A DNA stretch of 64,000 nt, taken from assembly GCF_037974265.1 (NCBI RefSeq), contig NZ_CP150233.1:2170001-2234000 (forward strand), read 5' to 3'. Every line of letters begins with the position of its first letter. Position 1 is the stretch's first letter. The translations under genes and the position numbers were made by a program. A model generated the notes under the pieces. That model worked only from the letters and a program-made list of their open reading frames with translations, was not told the origin of the DNA and did no database searches. Below, piece after piece: positions 53,711 to 63,000 of this stretch. This DNA is from Paenibacillus sp. FSL R5-0623 (GTDB lineage: Bacteria; Bacillota; Bacilli; Paenibacillales; Paenibacillaceae).

Positions 53711-54550
53711 ATGATGAAGGAACAGAGAAAGAATTATCGATTCATTGCAGGTATCATGGCATTTTTGATTGTGTTTTACGCAGGCATATCGGCAGGAGGG
53801 CCTACAGCGGCAGCTTCAGAGTCCCCATCGAATGACAAACGGTTAGCGATTATCATCGATGATGTTGGTAATGACATGAGGGGTACGGCAGAGATCCTGG
53901 CGATGCCAGTTAAACTAACGGTAGCGGTCATGCCTTTTTTGCCAACAACGAAGAAAGATGCGATAGCTGCACATGAAAAGGGGATGGATGTGATTGTGCA
54001 TATGCCCATGGAACCCAAGAAAGGACGACCTGAATGGCTGGGCCCGGGTGCAATCACATCCAGTCTAACAGATGAAGAAGTCCGCTCACGCGTGGAGAAA
54101 GCGATTGATGATGTGCCCCACGCCATTGGCATGAACAATCATATGGGTTCCAAAATTACTTCGGACAAACGCATCATGTCCATTGTGCTCGATGTATGCA
54201 AGGAGCGGGGCCTCTTCTTTGTAGACAGCCGTACGAACTTTCGCTCCGTGGTGGGGGAACTGGCCGTATCCAAAAATATGCCACCTGTAGGTAATGACAT
54301 TTTCTTGGATGATCAAAATTCTAAGCAACACATTCGCAAACAACTGGATCTGGCTGCTCAGCGTGCGATCGATAAGAATATCTGTGTTGTCATTGGTCAT
54401 GTCGGTCATTCGGGGATGAACACATCCGCAGTCATTCGTGAATCCGTCTCCCGTCTGCAAGATCAGGTTCAATTTGTAGGGATCGGTGATCTGGTTCGAG
54501 ATGTGTGGCAATGGCATTCTGCTCCTACACTACCGACAGATAATAAATAA
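53711..54550 (+). CDS. Divergent polysaccharide deacetylase family protein
   Basis: 279 residues. A signal peptide or anchor (YRFIAGIMAFLIVFYAGIS) is followed by the domain with LAIIIDDVGNDMRGTAEIL, KLTVAVMPFLPTT, VIVHMPMEPK, GMNNHMGSKITSD and VVIGHVGHSG, the YibQ/PF04748 pattern related to NodB deacetylases. Active toward an unknown extracellular glycan. GGGGAGGG precedes the ATG. The last 26 bases overlap the end of the converging amidase gene. Confidence 0.85.
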   Translation: MMKEQRKNYRFIAGIMAFLIVFYAGISAGGPTAAASESPSNDKRLAIIIDDVGNDMRGTAEILAMPVKLTVAVMPFLPTTKKDAIAAHEKGMDVIVHMPMEPKKGRPEWLGPGAITSSLTDEEVRSRVEKAIDDVPHAIGMNNHMGSKITSDKRIMSIVLDVCKERGLFFVDSRTNFRSVVGELAVSKNMPPVGNDIFLDDQNSKQHIRKQLDLAAQRAIDKNICVVIGHVGHSGMNTSAVIRESVSRLQDQVQFVGIGDLVRDVWQWHSAPTLPTDNK

Positions 54551-55268
54551 TGCCATTGGCAATGGACTGGGCGATTCGTTTTTGCTCAGCGGGATCACTC
54601 ATTCTGACTCGATCTGTCGTATTGCTCAAAAATCCGGTTTCGACGATAACGGCAGGTTGTTTCACGTAATTCAATAAATAAAAGGGCTTGCCCCATACGA
54701 CCCTGTGCTCCGTTCCGTACAACTTGTTCATGGCATCCTGAATGGATTGGGCCAGCAAATAACTCCTGCCTTCCTTCTGGTGTAGTACCACCGGGCCGTG
54801 TACATTCGATCGGGGACTCCAGTTCGCATGAATGCTGACCACGATATCTGTACTTACTTCTTCGCTAAGGCTTTTACGTTGGGCAAGATCTCTGGTATGA
54901 CGTGAGCGGCTGTTCAGCCAGCGGTTCTCATCACTAAGTGCATAATCACCAAGTCGATTGATGATAACGGCATAACCTTTGCTGCGAAGCAGCAGATAGA
55001 CCTTTTGGCTAATGGCCAGGTTGATATCTTTTTCCAACACACCTTGGGCTGACGTACCACCGTCAATACCGCCATGGCCTACATCGAGCAGGATAACTGG
55101 TGCTGCAAAGGCATGATGACTTGAGCGATATGCATCTCCATCGGTCACTGGCAGCATGGATGGACTGTTCTGGGACGGGGCTGCTTTTCCATAAGCCACA
55201 TGGGGCAGCATGAGAAGGCAATGGAAGCTGATTAGCAAGGCTACCGAAGCGGTCAGCAACTTATACAT
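54525..55268 (-). CDS. N-acetylmuramoyl-L-alanine amidase, CwlD-like
   Basis: 247 residues. Signal segment (LLTASVALLISFHCLLMLPH) then an Amidase_3 domain: VILLDVGHGGIDGGTSAQG with the zinc His, EKDINLAISQKVYLLLRSKG with Glu, VVSIHANWSP with the second His, and AVIVETGFLSN with the catalytic Glu. Size and lack of wall-binding repeats fit the sporulation/germination enzyme CwlD, which makes muramic delta-lactam in spore cortex; this is inference. ATG 55268 is 11 bases from AAGGAG. It overlaps the deacetylase gene tail to tail, and both act on wall glycan. Confidence 0.85.
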   Translation of the reverse strand: MYKLLTASVALLISFHCLLMLPHVAYGKAAPSQNSPSMLPVTDGDAYRSSHHAFAAPVILLDVGHGGIDGGTSAQGVLEKDINLAISQKVYLLLRSKGYAVIINRLGDYALSDENRWLNSRSRHTRDLAQRKSLSEEVSTDIVVSIHANWSPRSNVHGPVVLHQKEGRSYLLAQSIQDAMNKLYGTEHRVVWGKPFYLLNYVKQPAVIVETGFLSNTTDRVRMSDPAEQKRIAQSIANGIIYYLSVV

Positions 55269-55462
55269 GGGAATACACACTCCTTCATGGAATAGGTATC
55301 GAATTTCAGATTAATGACTCGATGGATACCTTTGGCATTAGACTGTGCATTCTGAGGGTTTTCATACTTCTTTCAATAAAAAATGTTTAACCAGTCCACA
55401 TCCTGCACACAATAGAACTATCGTAAGCTCCGCAAATGTGCAGGAGCGAAGGAGGCAGAATT

Positions 55463-55681
55463 ATGGCCAAAAGTGATGAGTTGGTAAAATACATTACGCA
55501 GCGTGTTGTTCATTATATCGATACACCGAAGGATGAGCGGAAAGGTCGCACCAAAAGGAAAGAGCCGTGGGCGATGAAGTGGTTTGGTATGATCCCTTTT
55601 GCTGTATCTCTGTGGGTGGGAAAAAAGGAAAAAGAATTCGATACACAGTCTCATAAACGAAGTTCTTCGGGTAAAGGGTGA
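55463..55681 (+). CDS. yqzE: YqzE-like protein
   Basis: 72 residues. LVKYITQRVVHYIDTPKDER and PWAMKWFGMIPFAVSLWVGK match the YqzE family of Bacillales, with one C-terminal hydrophobic helix. In Bacillus subtilis yqzE lies next to the comG competence operon; comG genes are absent here. GGAGG lies upstream of ATG 55463. Confidence 0.8.
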   Translation: MAKSDELVKYITQRVVHYIDTPKDERKGRTKRKEPWAMKWFGMIPFAVSLWVGKKEKEFDTQSHKRSSSGKG

Positions 55682-55713
55682 CTATCGCTTACCTATTTCA
55701 CTAATGGTAAACC

Positions 55714-55757
55714 AAAAGACGCAATCCCTTAATATAATGGGAAGGCGTCTTATTTGT
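55714..55757 (+). terminator. Weak terminator-like hairpin after yqzE
   Basis: AAAGACGC-TCCC pairs with GGGA-GCGTCTT across a loop; the tail ATTTGTTG is only moderately T-rich. Confidence 0.5.
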
Positions 55758-55814
55758 TGTGGATGTGTATAGTTTTACAGGTTATCTGACTGTATGTTAA
55801 GAATTTGCTGATGA

Positions 55815-56822
55815 TCAAGGATTTACGATGTAAAAATGGCCATCTTGCTGCAATTTGCTCAAAGGGACAAATCGTTGAATGGATGATTTTCCACCTAGCG
55901 CTACATATAGAATAGACTCTGCTTCCTGATCAGTATGCCACAGCTGATAACCGCTAACAGGTAGAGGACCGCCATATACAACGTTACGATCACCCGCTGA
56001 GAAAACAATCTCTTGATTCTCCCCGTGTTGTATCACATCTTTTGCCCGGTCGGCAGCAACAGGTTTGGAGGTAAGCCACAACAGATTGTCAGCCGGATTG
56101 AAGACGGGTCGGAGATGAAGTGGGTCGACTGATAAAGATGGCGTTGTGGATAAATCAGTTATGCTGACAGAGTTCTGTTTGGAATCAGCCTCCAGCAGGT
56201 TCAGAAACTCTGACGGTAGTACATCTCCGTTGGTAGCATCAATATAAAGTGCAGGATGATTAGGTTGTTCCACTTTCCAATAAGCCAGCAGGGGAAGAGC
56301 ATAACCAAGATGAAGCTCTCCTCCGCCAGCAAGTAATGCCTCAAGGTTCATATGTTGTCGATCCAAGGCTTGTCCAAGAAGTTCATTGTTGTATGGTGAC
56401 TGTTCTCCATGACCGTATTCACTAAGCATCAACTGGCCCTGCTCTGTGGCCGTAATAATCATATATCCGATAGGTTTGTCTTCAAACTCAGCTTGCACGA
56501 GCCAGCTATGTGTACCCGGCCCCAGAGGGTAGAAGTTCAGGTCGGCGTTCTTCCAATGCGCTTCGCCGTTAGCTGTACCAAGTGTAACAGCTTGTTGCTC
56601 TGCAAACCGTTGTACAGCAGCTGGAGCTAGCATGTCATTCTGAATGGCATGATGTTCGGGACCATACTCTGTTGATGATGCAGGAAATAGTGAAGACGTT
56701 TCTTGTTCCTCTGCATTGGCTATCGACCAAAAAGAGAATAGGGCAAGACAACTGAGCAAGCCCAAGGTTATAAAGGTTGTTTTCCGAGCGTTGTTCCAAC
56801 ACGTATGAAAGAATCGTTTCAA
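55815..56822 (-). CDS. Exported protein of unknown function
   Basis: 335 residues. TTG start after TAGGTG. Signal segment ITLGLLSCLALFSFWSIANA with cleavage near ANA/E. The mature part has two repeat-like regions resembling propeptide or PepSY-type folds (IGYMIITATEQGQLMLSEYG; LYIDATNGDVLPSEF), but no family is certain and no catalytic motif is evident. Single gene between hairpins. Confidence 0.65.
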   Translation of the reverse strand: MKRFFHTCWNNARKTTFITLGLLSCLALFSFWSIANAEEQETSSLFPASSTEYGPEHHAIQNDMLAPAAVQRFAEQQAVTLGTANGEAHWKNADLNFYPLGPGTHSWLVQAEFEDKPIGYMIITATEQGQLMLSEYGHGEQSPYNNELLGQALDRQHMNLEALLAGGGELHLGYALPLLAYWKVEQPNHPALYIDATNGDVLPSEFLNLLEADSKQNSVSITDLSTTPSLSVDPLHLRPVFNPADNLLWLTSKPVAADRAKDVIQHGENQEIVFSAGDRNVVYGGPLPVSGYQLWHTDQEAESILYVALGGKSSIQRFVPLSKLQQDGHFYIVNP

Positions 56823-56931
56823 ATTTACACCTACTTTTCATTTATCCGTTACCTGAGCGGGTCCTAGTTTCATTCTAGGGGACAGGCTATGCAAAGGTTG
56901 CCGCAACCTGTCGGGCAGCCGATCATAAATA

Positions 56932-56974
56932 AACACTACTTTTGCCAGCATTTGCAGGAAAAGTAGTGTCTTCG
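56932..56974 (-). terminator. Terminator of yqhG
   Basis: On the minus strand ACACTACTTTTCC pairs with GG-AAAAGTAGTGT around TGCAAATGC, with tail TTTATTTATG. Confidence 0.65.
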
Positions 56975-56975
56975 T

Positions 56976-58169
56976 CTATCTTAAGTGAAACATGCCGCTG
57001 CTAATGGCAGTCACTTTCACTTTGGGTTCATATTGCCAGATCATCTCGGTACGGCGTGTCTCATACTGCAATTTCATAGCTTCACGATCGATTACCGCCT
57101 GTTTTGCTTTTTCTTCTTCGGCATCTGTCTCGAAGTCGATCGGTACTGCGGCTTCTGCCGCCAGTTCTACATCTGCTCCAATGGGTTTAGCGTTAGTGAT
57201 ATCCAGAACTTTTTTCAGTGGTACAGGTGGCGTGCGGTTAGAATGGACATTCTCCGTGTCTGAGGTTATCTTACTTGGTGATTCTACCTCAGGCGTATCT
57301 TCTCGGAGTACCGCTTCATAGTAGGTGTCCAACACGTCCAGCTCCAGATCAAGCCGCTCTTGGGCTTTCTCGGCCCAGCTATAATCGAGTTCCAGCAAGC
57401 GGTTCGTCAAATGAGATTCCAGAGCAGCTCCGGCGTCAAAAATCGAAACTTTAGCTGTCTGCACATGCATGTTCTCCGCAAGTCTCGGACTGAGATCACG
57501 TCGGTTCAGCTTGGTGCCGAATTTTTCTATAATTTCACCCGAGCGAAGGGAGATGCCGAGAAAATGCAATTCCTCCCGTTTCAAATCACAGGCGAATTCC
57601 ACCTTGAAACACACACCAAGCCAAGGCTCATATACGGCTGGCGCTGTAGCCCGCAATTGCCGTTTGGCAGCCTGTTCGAACAGGTTCACGAAGGCACCGC
57701 CTTCACGGGCAGCGCCGAAAATCTGCTGGAGTCTGCGACTGCCGTACACCACTTCTTCACGTAATATTCGTCCTGGCCCCAGCTGTGGCAGTGATGGCGT
57801 AATACCGAAGTAACGGCCTAGAATAGTTTCTTTTGGTGGCTCGCCTTGAGGACTGCCGTTGGTTATGCCATTCGTTTCAGCAGGGTTAGGCACAACAGGA
57901 GGTGATGCTTGCGCAGCTTTGGCTTCTGCTGCTTCAATGGCCTGCTGATACCTGTCAGGATCAAATATAAATGTAAAGGACATCGTCTCAGCGGGTGCTC
58001 CGGTTCGTTCCACGAATCCCCAATAATAGGGACGATTGGTCAACGCTTTGTCCGCCTCAGGCGAGAGTTTGACTGTAACATGGGCAGGGGAACGTTCCAT
58101 GATCTGACAATCGAGTGCTTCCAGATAGGTGAGAACATATGCCTGCACTTCATGGGGAGACATGGTCAT
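56976..58169 (-). CDS. yqhG: YqhG family protein
   Basis: 397 residues. SPHEVQAYVLTYLEALDCQI, SFTFIFDPDR and PSLPQLGPGRILREE match YqhG, which follows the SNF2-type helicase gene yqhH in Bacillus. There is a Pro/Asn/Ala-rich insertion near residues 85-115 and a charged acidic C-terminal third. Cytosolic, function unknown. AAAGGAGG lies within the end of yqhH, and the ATG comes 3 bases after its stop, so the two are coupled. Confidence 0.82.
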   Translation of the reverse strand: MTMSPHEVQAYVLTYLEALDCQIMERSPAHVTVKLSPEADKALTNRPYYWGFVERTGAPAETMSFTFIFDPDRYQQAIEAAEAKAAQASPPVVPNPAETNGITNGSPQGEPPKETILGRYFGITPSLPQLGPGRILREEVVYGSRRLQQIFGAAREGGAFVNLFEQAAKRQLRATAPAVYEPWLGVCFKVEFACDLKREELHFLGISLRSGEIIEKFGTKLNRRDLSPRLAENMHVQTAKVSIFDAGAALESHLTNRLLELDYSWAEKAQERLDLELDVLDTYYEAVLREDTPEVESPSKITSDTENVHSNRTPPVPLKKVLDITNAKPIGADVELAAEAAVPIDFETDAEEEKAKQAVIDREAMKLQYETRRTEMIWQYEPKVKVTAISSGMFHLR

Positions 58170-58172
58170 GAG

Positions 58173-59936
58173 TTAGCTTCCTCCTTTGCGAAGATCTAAC
58201 AACCCGGATACGGCAGGGCCTTCATCGGCAACCTCACGTTGAATGGAGTTCAGCGATTGTCCAAGTGAGTCCATTTTACTGCGAATATCTTCATCAGTTT
58301 GTGATTCCAATATGATTTTGTACAAACTTTTCTCAATAGACTCCTTCTTCTCCAGCCGTTCGAGAATGACATCCAGCCCGCCGATCACCATTTCAAACAT
58401 ATTGATCTTCTCATGCAGCAGACTCAGAATATGTTCCTCAATGGTTCCAGTCGTAGATAAATTGAAGATGTTCACGTCATTTTGCTGCCCAAGCCGGTGT
58501 ACCCGGCCGATCCGCTGCTCTACCCGCATAGGGTTCCAAGGCAGATCAAAGTTGATCATATGATGGCAAAATTGCAAATTGATGCCTTCACCACCTGCTT
58601 CGGTTGCAATCATGGCCTGCACACGCCCGCGGAAGAGATCCATCATCCAGTCTTTTTTGCCACGATTCATGCCACCCCGATAAGGTACAGCCGTAAGCCC
58701 GTTGTTGCGGAAATAGTTTAGCAGATACTCCTGCGTGGCCCGGTATTCGGTGAAGATAATTACTTTTTCATTCATGTTCCGAATCAGTTCCATTGTTTTC
58801 TCGGCTTTGGTATTTTCCTTGATCGCTTTAATATGGGCAACGAGTTCCCAAATCTTGTCCCGAAGGGGAGAGTCCAGCGGAAGTTTCTTCGACAGATTAA
58901 CCAGCGTCACGAATACAGCATCCCGACTGCTGCACACCTCACGCTGCAATGTAACAAGGGAGAGCATGCTGCTCAGATTGCCGCCAGCTTCCTGGTACTG
59001 GTCTTTGACAAAGGAAGTCACACCATCATAAAGTGCTTGTTCTTCGGGCGATAATTGCAGATTCACGTTGGAGACGTTCCGTTTGGTAAATTGGACGGGG
59101 CCTTCGCCGCGGCGGTTACGAATCATGACTTTGGATAACTCGTTCTTAAGCTGTTCCTGATTTTTCGGAACCCGTTTGTCTACAACAAAGTTGGCCGCAA
59201 AGTCACCCTGACGACCCAGTTGACCGGGCTTCAACAGGTTGATCAGATTGAACAATTCACTCATATCGTTCTGCACAGGTGTAGCTGTGAGCAGCAGACA
59301 ATACTTTTTGCGCAATTTCAGCATGAATTGATAGTTGGTTGTTTTCTTGTTTTTGAGCTTATGAGCCTCGTCAATAATAATCATGTCGTAATCGGTATTC
59401 AGCAGCATATCTTTGTGCGGGTCCCGTTTGGCTGTATCCATGGAAGCAACAACCACTTCATTCTGCCAGGAATAGGCCTTTTTCTGGGCAATAGCAGGGA
59501 TGCCAAATTTCGAATTCAACTCCCGTACCCATTGCAGCACAAGAGACGCTGGCACGAGAATGAGTACCTTGGATACGAGACCTCGAACCATATATTCTTT
59601 CAGAATGAGACCGGCTTCAATGGTTTTGCCAAGACCCACCTCATCGGCGAGAATGGCCCGGCCTGACATTTCAAATAATACTCTGCGTGCAGTGTCCATC
59701 TGGTGAGGAAGTGGAGTAAGGCCTTGTAGATGCTTCAAACACTGGATCTCGTCAAAATTGGGAATCAGATTGGTTTCTTCGGCTTGAATGCCCAGTTGAA
59801 AGAGTCGATAATCCCCCCAAGGACCTCCTTTATCCAGTCGTGATTCCAACTGACTGATCCAGCTCCGATCAAATTCTAACGGAACGGGCAGTTCGGCTAC
59901 AGGTTGATTCGTGTGGTGCGGGTTTTTCCGGTTCAT
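58173..59936 (-). CDS. yqhH: SNF2-type ATP-dependent helicase, YqhH-like
   Basis: 587 residues. SNF2/RapA-type motor: Walker A region ILADEVGLGKTIEAGLI, LILVPASLVLQWVRE, DEAH in IIIDEAHKLKN, LTATPVQNDMSEL, then motif IV-VI region IIFTEYRATQEYLL, ATEAGGEGINLQFCHHMINF and RVEQRIGRVHRLGQQNDVN. Such enzymes move on DNA and remodel protein-nucleic-acid complexes, RapA on RNA polymerase. GGGGAGG precedes the ATG. First gene of a pair with yqhG; diverges from nrdJ. Confidence 0.88.
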   Translation of the reverse strand: MNRKNPHHTNQPVAELPVPLEFDRSWISQLESRLDKGGPWGDYRLFQLGIQAEETNLIPNFDEIQCLKHLQGLTPLPHQMDTARRVLFEMSGRAILADEVGLGKTIEAGLILKEYMVRGLVSKVLILVPASLVLQWVRELNSKFGIPAIAQKKAYSWQNEVVVASMDTAKRDPHKDMLLNTDYDMIIIDEAHKLKNKKTTNYQFMLKLRKKYCLLLTATPVQNDMSELFNLINLLKPGQLGRQGDFAANFVVDKRVPKNQEQLKNELSKVMIRNRRGEGPVQFTKRNVSNVNLQLSPEEQALYDGVTSFVKDQYQEAGGNLSSMLSLVTLQREVCSSRDAVFVTLVNLSKKLPLDSPLRDKIWELVAHIKAIKENTKAEKTMELIRNMNEKVIIFTEYRATQEYLLNYFRNNGLTAVPYRGGMNRGKKDWMMDLFRGRVQAMIATEAGGEGINLQFCHHMINFDLPWNPMRVEQRIGRVHRLGQQNDVNIFNLSTTGTIEEHILSLLHEKINMFEMVIGGLDVILERLEKKESIEKSLYKIILESQTDEDIRSKMDSLGQSLNSIQREVADEGPAVSGLLDLRKGGS

Positions 59937-60168
59937 GGTGTTTCCTCCCCTGCCATACGTGATGACGTTTTATTCGTAGGTAATAGTATGGACGAATGAG
60001 AGTCAGTTCATAACTATGTGGGTTCAAATAAGGAATATTTACACTTGTCACTCCGATGACAGAACAACCTTCCAATCGCTGTTATCCCCAGATTTTTTTG
60101 ATTCCCTTCTCCAAAGGGGAAAACCCAGGGGGTCTATGAAGATGGACTGTGATAAAAGTCTTATGGAA

Positions 60169-60184
60169 AATCAATATATGGTGT
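60169..60184 (+). promoter_or_regulatory. NrdR box 1
   Basis: AATCAATATATGGTGT matches the 16-base NrdR consensus ACACWATATNTWGTGT at 13 positions. It is the distal member of a pair. Confidence 0.65.
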
Positions 60185-60201
60185 AATATACTGGTTTTAT
60201 A

Positions 60202-60217
60202 TCACTATATGTGGTGT
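60202..60217 (+). promoter_or_regulatory. NrdR box 2
   Basis: TCACTATATGTGGTGT matches the NrdR consensus at 14 of 16 positions. Its start is 33 bases from that of box 1, three helical turns, the usual spacing for NrdR pairs in front of ribonucleotide reductase genes. Confidence 0.72.
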
Positions 60218-60278
60218 TTTATCATAATTTACTCTTATAGTGAAAATGGAGATTTATTTCGGGAGGTTGAACGTAGCG

Positions 60279-62918
60279 ATGAAATCGAACCAACGATCGT
60301 ACCCATTAGAAGGACTCAGCGAAAAAATATTTCTGGACCGATACGCCTGGAAGGACGCTGATTCGAATCATGCCAAGGTCGGAGATGTGGTATTGGTATT
60401 AACGAAGGATGATCCGAAGTTCCCAACCAAGGAAGTGGGCGAAATCATAGAACGTAAGGGTCAGCTTGTACAGGTAAGAACTCGAAGCGGAGAGATGATC
60501 GAGACAAACGTGGAGAAATTGACACTCAACATAGAAAAAACACCGGAAGAGATGTGGGACCGTCTTGCCAAAGCGATGGCTTCTGTCGAATCCACAGCGG
60601 ATCAGCGGGCAACGTGGGAGTCCAAGTTCCGCTCCGTGTTGGAAGATTGGAAGTTAGTACCCGGAGGCCGCATTGCTGCGGGCGCGGGGGCAAGCGATGA
60701 GTTGACACTTTTCAATTGTTATGTCATTCCGTCTCCACAAGACAGTCGGGGTGGCATCATGAGAACCTTGACCGAGATGACGGAGATTATGGCACGAGGG
60801 GGAGGCGTGGGTATTAATCTGTCCTCTTTGCGTCCTCGCCGAGCGGTGGTGAAAGGTGTCAACGGATCATCCAGCGGTTCCGTATCGTGGGGCGGATTGT
60901 TCAGTTATACGACTGGACTGATTGAACAGGGCGGAAGCCGCCGGGGTGCGCTCATGCTCATGATGAATGACTGGCATCCGGATGTGCTTGATTTTATTAC
61001 CGTGAAACAAACGATGGGGCAGGTGACCAATGCCAATCTGTCTGTATGTGTGAGCAACGCATTTATGGAGGCTGTCAAGCAGGACAGTGATTGGGACTTG
61101 GTTTTCCCCGATACAAACGATCCAGACTATGATACCGAGTGGAACGGGGATATGCAGCAATGGAAAGCCGCAGGTCATTCGGTGGTACACTATCGTACAC
61201 TGAAGGCTCGCGAAATCTGGCATACCATTATTGAATCAGCATGGAAGTCGGCAGAGCCTGGTGTGGTATTCATGGAGTACTATAACCAGATGTCCAACAG
61301 CTGGTACTTCAATCCGATCATCTGTACTAATCCGTGCGGGGAACAAGGCCTGCCTGGCTGGGGTGTATGTAATCTGTCTGCGATCAATCTGTCCAAATTC
61401 TACGATGAAACAAATCATGATGTGGCATGGGATGAACTGGCGGAAACCACTCGCATCTCGGCTAGATTTTTGGACAATGTCATCGATGCAACACCATATC
61501 ATTTTGAGGAAAATAGACTGAATCAGCAGCGTGAACGCCGGGTTGGGCTTGGCACGATGGGACTGGCAGAGCTGATGATTAAGCTGCGTATTCGATACGG
61601 CAGTCCTGAATCTCTTGCATTTCTGGATAAACTGTATGGATTCATGGCGAAGGAGGCCTATCTGGCATCGGCAGAGATTGCAGCAGAGAAGGGGGCTTTC
61701 CCAGCTTTCGAAGCTGAACCGTACTTACAGAGTGGATTCATGAAAAACATGGTTGCGACGTACCCTGAAGTGGGAGAGGCCATTCGTAAACAGGGCATTC
61801 GAAATGTCACACTGATCACACAAGCGCCAACGGGAAGTACAGGTACAATGGTTGGAACATCAACAGGTATTGAGCCGTACTTCGCCTTCAAGTATTTCCG
61901 TCAAAGCCGTCTAGGTTATGATGAACAGTTCGTACCGATTGCACAAGACTGGCTGGATGAACATCCGGGTGAAGCTTTACCAGATTATTATGTGACGGCA
62001 ATGGATCTGTCGGCTGAGAATCACATACGGGTGCAGGCTGCCATTCAGCAATGGGTGGATAGTTCGATCTCGAAGACCGCCAACTGTCCGGCTGATTTTA
62101 CAGTGGAGGATACGGCTGAGCTGTACGAACTGGCCTTCGACCTTGGCTGCAAGGGAGTAACGATATACCGCGACGGTAGCAGGGATGTGCAGGTGCTGTC
62201 CACGTCGAAGAAGGAAGCGACCCAGGCTAAAGATCAGAACACGGCTGAAGCTGAAGAGAAGACAGTCGTATCTGCAATAGAAAACCCGAATAATGTTGAA
62301 GTGCAGGCAAGTGATGGGAATTTCAATAGCCAGGTTGGTGTTAGCACGCATTCTTCCGATCAACCCCCTTCCTCTTCTACAGTGCTGGATAAACAATATA
62401 GAAGCCGTCCTCAAGTACTGCGCGGTGCGACATACAAAATCAATACGCCATTCGGTATGGCTTACATTACGATCAATGATCTGGAGGGAACCCCGGGTGA
62501 GATCTTCCTGAACGTGGGCAAAGCGGGATCGGACGTGTTTGCCATGGCTGAGGCACTCGGTCGAGTATGCTCTCTGTTCCTTCGATACGGAGATCATGGG
62601 CACAAGGTTGAACTGTTGATCAAACATCTCAAGGGAATCGGTGGTTCGGGAGCGATTGGCTTCGGAGCCAACAGGGTTGAATCGATTGCTGATGCAGTCG
62701 CCAAAGCATTGGAAAGTCATGTACAGAGCAGTGCTCTGGAGAACGAAATTGGAGCAGTACAAGAACAGAACCAAGTGGAGAGCACGTATCCCAAAGTGGA
62801 GGATCAGAAAACCTTTATCGAATCGAGAGATTTATGCCCTTCATGCGGCTCGGCATCCCTGATGAATGTGGAAGGATGCAAAACATGCAGCAACTGTGGG
62901 TACAGTAAGTGCAATTAA
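60279..62918 (+). CDS. nrdJ: Class II (adenosylcobalamin-dependent) ribonucleotide reductase
   Basis: 879 residues from ATG 60279 (GGGAGG 12 bases upstream). Barrel landmarks: FNCYVIPSPQDSRGGIM, ARGGGVGINLSSLRP, NPCGEQ with the active-site Asn, Cys and Glu, and APTGSTGTMVGTSTGIEP. A linker (~650-720) leads to a TSCPD-like domain (RPQVLRGATYKINTPFGMAY) and a C-terminal zinc ribbon with CPSCG and CSNCG pairs. It makes deoxynucleotides using B12 with or without oxygen. Two NrdR boxes upstream predict repression when dNTPs are sufficient. Confidence 0.95.
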   Translation: MKSNQRSYPLEGLSEKIFLDRYAWKDADSNHAKVGDVVLVLTKDDPKFPTKEVGEIIERKGQLVQVRTRSGEMIETNVEKLTLNIEKTPEEMWDRLAKAMASVESTADQRATWESKFRSVLEDWKLVPGGRIAAGAGASDELTLFNCYVIPSPQDSRGGIMRTLTEMTEIMARGGGVGINLSSLRPRRAVVKGVNGSSSGSVSWGGLFSYTTGLIEQGGSRRGALMLMMNDWHPDVLDFITVKQTMGQVTNANLSVCVSNAFMEAVKQDSDWDLVFPDTNDPDYDTEWNGDMQQWKAAGHSVVHYRTLKAREIWHTIIESAWKSAEPGVVFMEYYNQMSNSWYFNPIICTNPCGEQGLPGWGVCNLSAINLSKFYDETNHDVAWDELAETTRISARFLDNVIDATPYHFEENRLNQQRERRVGLGTMGLAELMIKLRIRYGSPESLAFLDKLYGFMAKEAYLASAEIAAEKGAFPAFEAEPYLQSGFMKNMVATYPEVGEAIRKQGIRNVTLITQAPTGSTGTMVGTSTGIEPYFAFKYFRQSRLGYDEQFVPIAQDWLDEHPGEALPDYYVTAMDLSAENHIRVQAAIQQWVDSSISKTANCPADFTVEDTAELYELAFDLGCKGVTIYRDGSRDVQVLSTSKKEATQAKDQNTAEAEEKTVVSAIENPNNVEVQASDGNFNSQVGVSTHSSDQPPSSSTVLDKQYRSRPQVLRGATYKINTPFGMAYITINDLEGTPGEIFLNVGKAGSDVFAMAEALGRVCSLFLRYGDHGHKVELLIKHLKGIGGSGAIGFGANRVESIADAVAKALESHVQSSALENEIGAVQEQNQVESTYPKVEDQKTFIESRDLCPSCGSASLMNVEGCKTCSNCGYSKCN

Positions 62919-62942
62919 ATAGCATTTGGAAAAAGTAAAAAA

Positions 62943-62988
62943 GAAAAGGCATTCCTGACTCCATTACGAAGTCAGGAATGCCTTTTTG
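62943..62988 (+). terminator. Bidirectional terminator between nrdJ and catA
   Basis: AAAAGGCATTCCTGACT pairs perfectly with AGTCAGGAATGCCTTTT around 9 bases, with T-runs on both strands. Confidence 0.9.
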
Positions 62989-63000
62989 TCATTTAGCTAA

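Larger units (their letters stand above)
59937..60278 (+). other. Divergent intergenic region yqhH / nrdJ
   Basis: 342 bases. No gene. Two NrdR boxes lie at 60169-60217 (separate entries). AAAGGGGAAAACCCAGGGGGT near 60112-60132 is GC-rich but forms no clear terminator. In Bacillus subtilis the place upstream of yqhH holds the gcv operon and glycine riboswitch; neither is here. Confidence 0.45.

Noticed and set aside
61977-62774. 265-codon open frame on the minus strand inside nrdJ
   Set aside because: Shadow of nrdJ; the translation is cysteine- and arginine-rich, without family features or ribosome binding site.
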